From the NCBI GenBank assembly GCA_907163345.1, contig CAJQUN010000001.1, positions 5,456,001-5,520,000 on the forward strand: 64,000 nucleotides of DNA, in the 5' to 3' direction. Both the position numbers and the translations under genes were made by a program. The stretch comes from Haberlea rhodopensis (Eukaryota > Streptophyta > Magnoliopsida > Lamiales > Gesneriaceae). The notes beneath the pieces were generated by a model. It was given only the letters and a program-made list of their open reading frames with translations, was not told where the DNA came from and searched no databases. This document shows positions 56,437 through 64,000 of this stretch, one piece after another. Position 1 is the first letter of the stretch, and each line of letters begins with the position of its first letter.

Positions 56437-58404
56437 ATATAGTCTGTTAAATTAAAATCTAAGAATATTTTCTGGTTTACTTGTCCCGCATTTCTCTATA
56501 GTAAAAACACAGCGATTCCCCAACACCCCTTCCCTTCATTGTTATAAATGCATGCACAGTTATGGTACGCAATCGGTCGCTGGACGGCAAGTTTTGTAAC
56601 GGAAACTATGACTGCCATGCCAAAGTTTCGGCAAAATGGACGTAGAACTATAACGACGATTTTATTGAATCGTAACGATTTCAATGCCATCACACCCGTG
56701 CAAAACAATTTTTTTAATTTTTCTTTTTTAAATTTTTTTTTAAATTTTTTGTTAAATTATCTAATTTTTTTTAAATTAAAACATTCCACCATAACGACCA
56801 CAATCATTCCACGGAATCTTAATAGAACTAAAACAACAAGTCTCGAGCGGCCATGCACAGCCATTAAAGAAAAATTGGATTCAAAGATTCTTATTCTTAT
56901 TCTGAACCACGTGAGGAACAAAAAATGCTGCACCAAAAGAACCTCTTCCAGTCTGCTCGAATATTTCATAGTCTTCCATCTTGGATTCGATCTCACCATT
57001 TTCTGCCTCCATAGAAAGTTCTTCAGAGCCAAAAAAGTACAGATGGGTCAGTCTATTTTGAGCTAAAGATCCAATATTTAAGCAAACCGAATCCAGTTAT
57101 TGAACTCACCTACCCCGGTACGAGTAACAAGCGACCAAAAAAAAATCTGAAAAAGCAAGTCCTGTGTTTCGTTTGAATGGCAGCTTCAAACAGAAGACGA
57201 CTTCAACGATTGCCTCACCTTTACTGATATAGATCGGAAATAGTATTCTTTACTGGCTATCTCAACTTTTAATGAATTTATTTAAAATTTAAAATACTCA
57301 AAATATTATTTTCAAAAGTAGTAAAAGTGTAAAACACACAAATAAAATTATATCACTTATAAAACTTAACTATCACTACTTTTGTTTCATTTTAGTTCAT
57401 CTTTTTTAATTTCATTTTTTCATATCAAGTGATGGTTCATTATTATTTAATATTATATTAATAGATGAAAGAATATAAATTTAGAGTTAGTAAAATTTGT
57501 ATTAAAAAATATATTTTTAGAAAAATATTAAAGAGAAGTACTGTGCATCTTTCTCCATTATACTATTATGTTTTGCGTAAAACTCCTAAATATTGATAAT
57601 CTTTTTTTTTTGCTTTTCATTCTTCATAGTGTTTTAATGAGCACGCGTTCAGGATATATATTCCTAAATATATTTTATATGTTAGTTAGTGGATTTTTTT
57701 TGTTTGTTTGAAATTCTTTTTTAAAATTTAATAATAATGTGAATTATATTAAGTTAGTGGTGTCATATCTAATAAATTTTAAGAAAATTTCGATTTTGTT
57801 CGAATTCGAGTATATGTCTTCGTAATACGATTCACTTTGTTAAATTTTAACTTAAACTTTTAATTCTTCAGTTCTTGGTTGGAAGAAGTTTTAAAGAAAT
57901 ATTTACACAATTACAGAAAAATTTTTAATTTTTAGATAAATTTGGATTTTGTTCGAATATTCGAGTATATATTTTCATAATCCAATTCACTTTACGGGAT
58001 TTTAACTTTTGTGTAATTCATTTTCTTGGATTGGAAGATGAAAAATTATTTTATAAAAAACCATATAAAGTCTCTTTATCCATCCATCAACCATTACTCA
58101 TTTTACCTCCTTCATACGAATAAGAATTTGCTAAACAAATATAAACTATATATAACAAAACAAAACAATAAATCAAGTTATAATAGAAGACAAGTAAATG
58201 ACACAAGTAATGCCATCAACCATAATTTTAGCCCAGAGACAGCATAATTGCTCCTCTGACTACAAATGTACTATATGAATAATAAAAAACTGGTCCAGCT
58301 TTTAAAATGAAAGTGATATAAGAAAAAAAATCTTATATAAAGTCTCCTTCCTCAAAATATGCCATTTGATGCACAGAGATACGTTTGTAGGAAAGTCCAT
58401 TTTT
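56437..58404. other. AT-rich intergenic sequence downstream of UGD
   Basis: No gene that I can support; the longest frames are low-complexity (Asn/Phe runs). The last 150 bases before 58405 probably form the UGD 3' UTR, but I see no clear polyadenylation signal. Confidence 0.55.
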
Positions 58405-59847
58405 TTATGCAACAGCAGGCAAGTCCTTGATCCAGACATCGAGCGGCTTGCCAATCGAGTAAACAACAAAACCAATTTCCCTGAGCTTCTGCACATCGAC
58501 AACATTCCTTCCATCGAAAACAAAGGCTGGTTTCTGCATATTGTCATATATTTTCTGGAAATCGAGGGATTTAAACTCGTCCCACTCAGTAAGAATACAA
58601 ACAGCATGAGAATCTTTTGTTGCATCATAGGCGTTCCAAACAACAGAAACTTTCTTGACTGTGGTTGGGCTCATTGGCTGGAGATGAAGCGGATGATCCC
58701 AATCGAATTTGTTCATTGAAAGGTCTCTCTGGATCTGGTCCTCTGTGACCTGAGGATCGTAGATGCTCAACTGAGCCTTGTCGCCGAGAAGTCCTTGGCA
58801 AACATCAATGGCAGGAGTCTCTCTCGTGTCACCAGTATCCTTCTTAAAGGCGAAACCCAAGATGGCCATTTTCTTATTAGCAACAGTGTTGAACATAGAC
58901 GAAACTATGCGGTTGACAAACCGATTCTTTTGATAGTCGTTGATCTTAATAACTTGTTTCCAGTATTCTGCAACCTCAGGAAGACCATTGCACTCGCAAA
59001 TGTAAACTAAGTTGAGAATGTCCTTCTGGAAGCAGGAGCCACCAAAACCAACACTAGAATTAAGGAACCTAGGACCAATTCTCGAGTCCTTGCCTACAGC
59101 ATAAGACACTTCGGTAACATCTGCTCCAGTAGCCTCACATAGCGCAGACATGGCATTGACTGATGAAATTCTTTGAGCCAAGAAGGCATTAGCAGCAAGC
59201 TTTGAAAGCTCCGCAGACCATAAATTGGTGGTAAGGATACGATCTTCGGGAACCCAATGAGCATAAACACTCTTCAGCGTTTGGACTGCCTTAAGGCCTT
59301 CTGGGGTTTCCCTGCCTCCAATGAGAACCCTGTCTGGTTTAAAAAGATCTTCAATGGCAGTGCCCTCAGCAAGGAATTCTGGGTTAGAGAGAATCTGATA
59401 ATTGATTCCCTTGCTGTTGTGAGTCAGGATTTTTTCAATGGCCTCAGCTGTTTTGACTGGAACTGTGGACTTCTCAACCACAATTTTGTCAGATTTCGAC
59501 ACGTCAGCAATCATGCGAGCCGCACTCTCCCAATATGTCAAATCTGCAGCTTTCCCAGCTCCAAGGCCCCGGGTCTTGGTTGGAGTATTGACTGAAACAA
59601 AGACTATATCAGCCTCAAAGACATGTTTCTCCACATCTGTGCTGAAGAAAAGATTCTTGCCACGACACTGCTTCACCACATCGTCGAGCCCTGGCTCGTA
59701 GATCGGAAGCTGATCACTGTTCCAGGCATTGATACGAGCAACAGAAATATCAACAACAGCTACTTCAATTGCAGGGCATTTGAGTGCTATTACAGCCATG
59801 GTAGGGCCTCCCACATACCCTGCTCCAATGCAGCAAATTTTCACCAT
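58405..59847 (-). CDS. UGD: UDP-glucose 6-dehydrogenase
   Basis: 480 residues, the usual plant length, in one uninterrupted coding exon. Start chosen at MVKICCIGAGYVG (59847): the upstream in-frame 13 residues would lie across a splice acceptor. N-terminal Rossmann fold with GAGYVG at residues 8-13. Catalytic thiol Cys272 in GFGGSCFQKD; Lys216 and Asn220 (LSKLAAN) and Asp276 also match the conserved active site. The C-terminal UDP-binding domain includes the GFAFKKDTGDTRE block (331-343). The enzyme oxidises UDP-glucose to UDP-glucuronate in two NAD+-dependent steps in the cytosol, supplying precursors for pectin and hemicellulose. No breaks. A real, probably expressed gene. Confidence 0.98.
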   Translation of the reverse strand: MVKICCIGAGYVGGPTMAVIALKCPAIEVAVVDISVARINAWNSDQLPIYEPGLDDVVKQCRGKNLFFSTDVEKHVFEADIVFVSVNTPTKTRGLGAGKAADLTYWESAARMIADVSKSDKIVVEKSTVPVKTAEAIEKILTHNSKGINYQILSNPEFLAEGTAIEDLFKPDRVLIGGRETPEGLKAVQTLKSVYAHWVPEDRILTTNLWSAELSKLAANAFLAQRISSVNAMSALCEATGADVTEVSYAVGKDSRIGPRFLNSSVGFGGSCFQKDILNLVYICECNGLPEVAEYWKQVIKINDYQKNRFVNRIVSSMFNTVANKKMAILGFAFKKDTGDTRETPAIDVCQGLLGDKAQLSIYDPQVTEDQIQRDLSMNKFDWDHPLHLQPMSPTTVKKVSVVWNAYDATKDSHAVCILTEWDEFKSLDFQKIYDNMQKPAFVFDGRNVVDVQKLREIGFVVYSIGKPLDVWIKDLPAVA

Positions 59848-60890
59848 CTTTTCTATGTTTATGTGACCTGGAAAATTGAAAATCAACTTGTGTGTATTTC
59901 CCAGAAATTCTCCTAATGCTTAAAAAAACAAAATATTGTCAACGAGTCAGCACCATATAGTGGGCAACAATAAGATACCATGAGAACAATTGAAATTCAT
60001 TTTGGGAACATCAGGCCGTTTTTGGCAACACTCTAATCACATGAAATATGATCTCGTCAGATCTTAACACCATTCCAAACCAACCATTTCACCAAGGAAT
60101 ATTGCGCCACGATAATGGAGGGATAGAATTTGTAACTATTAATCTAGCATACATATATTTCCACTTGGAACGAGAGCAGCTAAAGGGATACAAATGACGG
60201 ACCAAGGAATGCAGTAATCTGTTGTAGGTTGCACGAAATCAGATTAAATTAATAATCAGTTCGAAACTATTCAACCACAACTCGAAATAAAAAATTCGGA
60301 ACAAATATATGCTGAGCTTCAAACTCAGATCTGATGTAAAATGAGCAAGATTCGATGACGCATGAAGAACACATTACTATCCAAATGAAATAATTCATAT
60401 GAGGAAGAAGTGAAATGGCTCAAGGTAAATCAGACTAGATCAACAAGCGCATCATCATCCAATTACATGTAATGAAATCCACAGGACACGGATTGTATTT
60501 AAAAAATACTAAAATTCGAATCAAAAGGCAAGCTTCAGGCAGGGCAACAGAAGTTTAACCATGAAGCTTGATTTTTTCCGTTCTAACAATTTTTTTTTAT
60601 TTTTCCATTCGATCATAACTAAGTCCTTCATGCCTGCGTAGATCTAATCATTTAACTATTACTAGGACAAAAAAATCACGCACTAAATTGGAAATCGCTG
60701 AAATCACAGAGACTGCGACAGCTGCATTTCAGATCACAACAAATTATCAAAAATCATAACCGAAATTAGGAATTCTGTGAAATCGAGACTAGGAGAATCT
60801 GAGAATTTACCTCTGGGTCTCTGAAATGAACACGCTTTGATTTGTGGAGTAATATCTGTGCGCGAGTGAAATTCTAGGAAAGCTGAGACA
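59848..60890 (-). promoter_or_regulatory. UGD 5' UTR with 943-bp leader intron
   Basis: On the minus strand, CCCAGAG/GTAAATTC gives a donor with intron start at 60810. TTTTCCAG/GTCACATAAAC gives an acceptor ending at 59868, 20 bases before the ATG. The non-coding first exon is about 60811-60870. Leader introns are common in plant UGD genes and often raise expression. Confidence 0.75.
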
Positions 60891-60911
60891 CATGGTTTAA
60901 ATAGTCGTTGT
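60891..60911 (-). promoter_or_regulatory. UGD TATA box
   Basis: Minus-strand CTATTTAAACC (60894-60904) lies some 85 bases upstream of the leader-intron donor, at a suitable distance for a start site near 60870. Confidence 0.6.
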
Positions 60912-60949
60912 GTCAAGATCTACCTCGGGGAATGGAATGAATTGACAAT

Positions 60950-61263
60950 AAAGCCCTGTGCTTCTATTTCAACCCTTATACATGATGAATGAATACTAGT
61001 AATTTTAAGTATATTATTACAATATAATAAGTGAGGAAGGAGGAACAGTAACCCCTTCTCTTTTTTGTCCTTCTTTTCTTTTTTTTAATTATTATTATTT
61101 TTTTGTTATTCCTTCCCTTTTTGTCCTTTTTTTTTCTTTTTTTTTGTTATTATTTTTTTTTTGTTATTTATTATTTGTTCAATCGGTTATTGTTCCTGTG
61201 CTATTCGGTCGTCGTTTTTTTATTTTTTTAAATTTTTTATTTCCTTTTTCTTTTAGTTTTTCT
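60950..61263. other. T-rich intergenic stretch
   Basis: Long poly-T and TTATT runs (61040-61260). No gene. Confidence 0.6.
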
Positions 61264-61865
61264 TTTATTTTTGTATTTTTTATAAAATATTCCGCATGAT
61301 AAATTTCTGATAGATTTGCATGTCGTCGATTTTGCTTGTTTATGTGCATTTTGATTTTTTGCTTACCTACGATCTATTGCTGATATATGGTATTACCTTT
61401 GTTCTGATGTTTGGCATCAAATATTCCCTTAATGTGAGATTATATCAAAACTCTTGACTCAACAGTGCATTCCTCTTATCTCAATTTTTAAAATTTAAAA
61501 TGTTTTCTTTTTTTTTTTTTAGAAAAAAACTTGTTGATTTTGTCAAGTATGAATTAAAAAAAACAGGTAGTTCAAAATATATTTTTGTCGTGGCAAACTT
61601 TAATAATAATTTTTTATGTGAACTTATTTTTAAAAAAAAGAGTTAAAAATAAGTTTTCGTTGTGGCAAACTTTAATAATAATTTTTTATAAAATATTCGG
61701 CATAATGGATTTTTGGTAGATTACAGGTCGTCAGTTTTGCTTGTTTGTATACATTTTGAGTTTTGGCTTACCTACGACCCGTTGCTAATATGTGATTGTT
61801 CTCGATTACCTTTGTTATGATGTTTGGCATCAAATTTTCCCTTCATGTACAAGGAGATTATATCG
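61264..61865 (+). repeat. imperfect direct repeats
   Basis: 61264-61460 and 61676-61870 share TTTTTTATAAAATATTC, CTTACCTACGA and GATGTTTGGCATCAAAT blocks over about 190 bp. A shorter pair (61575-61610 and 61645-61690) shares GTGGCAAACTTTAATAATAA. Confidence 0.8.
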
Positions 61866-62473
61866 AAAAAAATAGAAAATATTAAATTATGATAATTATA
61901 TATTACTTGTTTGATAATAATTTGGGACGTCACATTTACATTCATTTTGTCAGAAAGTATATAAATAATTATAAAAGTAAGATGATTAATTAATCATGAG
62001 GCTATAGCAAGTAATATAAGAGCACTGTGCTAAAATAACAATGCAACTACAACAATGAAAATAAACTATAATTCCTCTTATGAGATGCTCGCTACTGCTA
62101 TGAGAAACCGAACACATATCTGCATTATGAAATGAACCATTGTCATTTTGAAAACTCTTGCGAACAACTTTTGATTGGTTTTTTGGAGTTCATTGAGATA
62201 TACTTTATTGTGATATCTGATGTCATCTACTACTGCACTTTCGTGGATGAGTTTTGTTTAGAGAATCTATTGGGCCCTACAAGGATATCATATGCCAACT
62301 CTTGCTATGGTGTACTGTTGGGTAAGACTTTTGTTTACTCCAACCTATTTGATTTTATATACGTACGATTTTGTATGTTCAATGCATATGAATCATCTTT
62401 TTATTCTCTAGAACTATCTGTTGAACTTGTGTCGAACGCTTTATTGGACATATATACCAGATTATAAGCTCAC

Positions 62474-62508
62474 TGGCACCGTGCCTTGCGCGGTGCCAAA
62501 TTAACTAG
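62474..62508 (+). mobile_element. Helitron-like 3' terminus
   Basis: An 8-bp stem TGGCACCG (62474-62481) / CGGTGCCA (62491-62498) with a 9-nt loop is followed 6 bases later by CTAG (62505-62508) and a T. Hairpin plus CTRR with insertion before T is the Helitron 3' signature. The 5' TC end is not identified; the element could include the repeats at 61264-61870. Confidence 0.6.
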
Positions 62509-64000
62509 TATATATATATTTATATTATATATGAGCATCCGGCCCCAAATGATAAATGCCCATGTCTTTATTTTGGGATGAATCGGGTTTGAATCTAGAT
62601 TATGACCCAAAAATCTTTAAAGATCCTCCTCCCAATAAAAAAAAAAGGTATATAGATTTTCATCTATAACACTAGGTCATAAACAGATATCATGTGATAC
62701 CACTGGTCTTATTGATACTGTCCCTCATGATATATGACCTAACAAGAGCCGTCTTTCTGTTGCCTACTGTTTACATTATAGAATAAATTAATGCACTATT
62801 TATATATAAAGTATTAAAAAATATACGGTCAATATACTTATTGATTAAATATTAGAAATTCATATAGTGTATTATTGATTATGGGCCGATCTGGTCCGAT
62901 ATTTTACCGTTTCCGATTTAGAACCGCACTAACCGATCCTATTTTGGATTGAATCTAGATTGACCCATCCCGGATAAGCAGCGCTACCATCAACCCAAAA
63001 TTTGGAAGTGGGGGAAGAAATGACAACTTTATACGCGTTAGGGGCGTCGGCGCACGAATACAAGTTGAGGTATACGCTGTGCTTCGTGGATGATTCTCCT
63101 AAATTGTAAAAATATTTGTGAAAATATGTAAACAAATTTTAATATAATTAAATACGCAACACAGACGATTTTAAAAAAAAAGAAGAAGCTATGATATAAA
63201 GGATTTGCATGGTTTCGTGGCTCGTATCTCTGTTGTATGTGTACTAAGATTAGAAGAGATAAAATAAGGAACGAAACATTCAAGCTGAAATAATTGTGGC
63301 TTGTATAGAAGAGAAGATACAAGAAAGTCCCTTACTTTTGTTTGATCACGTACGGCGCATATCCAATAATCCACTTGTGTGTGGAGTAAAGTTCATGGAT
63401 TTTGGTTATTTCAAGAGAGCAAGTGGACGATCGAAGAAGACATGACTCGAATTTATATACAAAAAATTGGAGTCCAAAGGGATCAACGTAGATTTTATGA
63501 CTAAAAGAAACTCTTAGAGATCCTTTTATAGTTCATATAATATATCTCAATCCATCGAGATTAAAGACATGTTGTGAGTACAAATTTGGAGAGATCATTT
63601 TTTAAAGAAATAGATACTTTCTTTTAATAATTTTTTTTTTTTTGAAGTTGAATACGACATTTAATGTTTGCAATTCCCTGAAGGCATGAATGTACCTAAT
63701 GAACTCGTGAATTTTAAAGTAAGAAACATTATTATCTTCGATTGGTCGCAATTAATGGTTGCTATAATCATCATCATGCTAATAATAAATTGATAAATGT
63801 GACGATAGATGGAGAAATTCCCACCAGAAAATGAATAAATGAGCCTACCAAACATTAAATGGGAAAATTGGGATGAAATATCTAATGACATAACAATGTT
63901 TATTGATAAATTGTTATCTCATATTGAAAACTTGAAAATTATATTTGCTTCTTATAAAAGAATTTCGGGATACTCATCTCATAACCAATTAATTATGAGT
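62509..64000. other. unassigned AT-rich sequence
   Basis: Short frames on both strands with no recognisable domain. No RNA gene or element ends that I can support. Confidence 0.5.

Noticed and set aside
56548..57066. 172-residue plus-strand frame
   Set aside because: Asn/Phe/Thr-rich translation of AT-rich DNA with no domain; the opposite strand is equally open.
58302..59916. Several frames of 70-117 residues within the UGD locus on the plus strand and in a second minus-strand frame
   Set aside because: Shadows of the UGD coding exon.
62132..62467. 111-residue plus-strand frame ending at the Helitron-like terminus
   Set aside because: No recognisable helicase or Rep motif; kept only as sequence inside a possible Helitron.
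62929..63135. Possible exon (minus strand, PGWVNLDS region)
   Set aside because: Both strands give similar-length frames and neither matches a family I recognise.
1..64000. tRNA or rRNA genes
   Set aside because: None seen; tRNA-like words are only the retrotransposon primer sites.

Overview
This is a eudicot plant nuclear window (AT-rich, spliced genes with GT-AG introns, plant-type LTR retrotransposons). Roughly 50 of the 64 kb is transposable elements stacked inside one another. I see two credible host genes. One is a seven-exon NCA1-like gene (catalase-activating RING/TPR protein, 18905-20937, +). The other is a single-coding-exon UDP-glucose 6-dehydrogenase gene (58405-59847, -) with a 5'-UTR intron. 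A third, unidentified host gene is present only as broken exon-like fragments (38590-39335, -).

Layout, left to right. 1-15226 is the 3' part of a Sirevirus-type copia element (copy A: end of pol, a third ORF, 3' LTR). Its third ORF is split by a complete nested Sirevirus of another family (copy B, 2543-12198, TSD AGACT). Copy A lies in a minus-strand Tnt1/Tork-like copia element, C1. C1 is then split by a chromodomain gypsy element G (15635-33362, TSD CTTGT/CTTAT) and resumes at 33363-34617. Inside G, a 3.0-kb hAT transposon (28135-31134, 8-bp TSD GAGGAGGC) splits the chromodomain. A 5.84-kb block (16725-22564) holding the NCA1-like gene interrupts G's 5' LTR. A second minus-strand C-family copy (C2) follows at 35831-38520. 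A degenerate minus-strand copia element E (39381 to about 53660) is split by the young full-length Sirevirus copy D (40039-50725, TSD CTTGG). D's two 1.17-kb LTRs differ by one substitution that I can find plus poly-C length.

The right end (54 to 64 kb) holds a short array of about 100-bp repeats interrupted by a hAT-like MITE, a second MITE-like element, the UGD gene, and a Helitron-like 3' terminus at 62474-62508. The final 1.5 kb shows nothing I can name.

Relative order of events from nesting: C1, then G and A, then hAT and the NCA1-bearing block inside G, and B inside A. Separately E, then D. The most interesting points are an intact-looking host gene lodged inside a retrotransposon LTR, a hairpin with a poly-C loop near the LTR 3' end whose arms differ compensatorily between two Sirevirus families, and G-box/TATA-like leaders in front of the Sirevirus third ORF. 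No previously unknown multi-gene system is evident.
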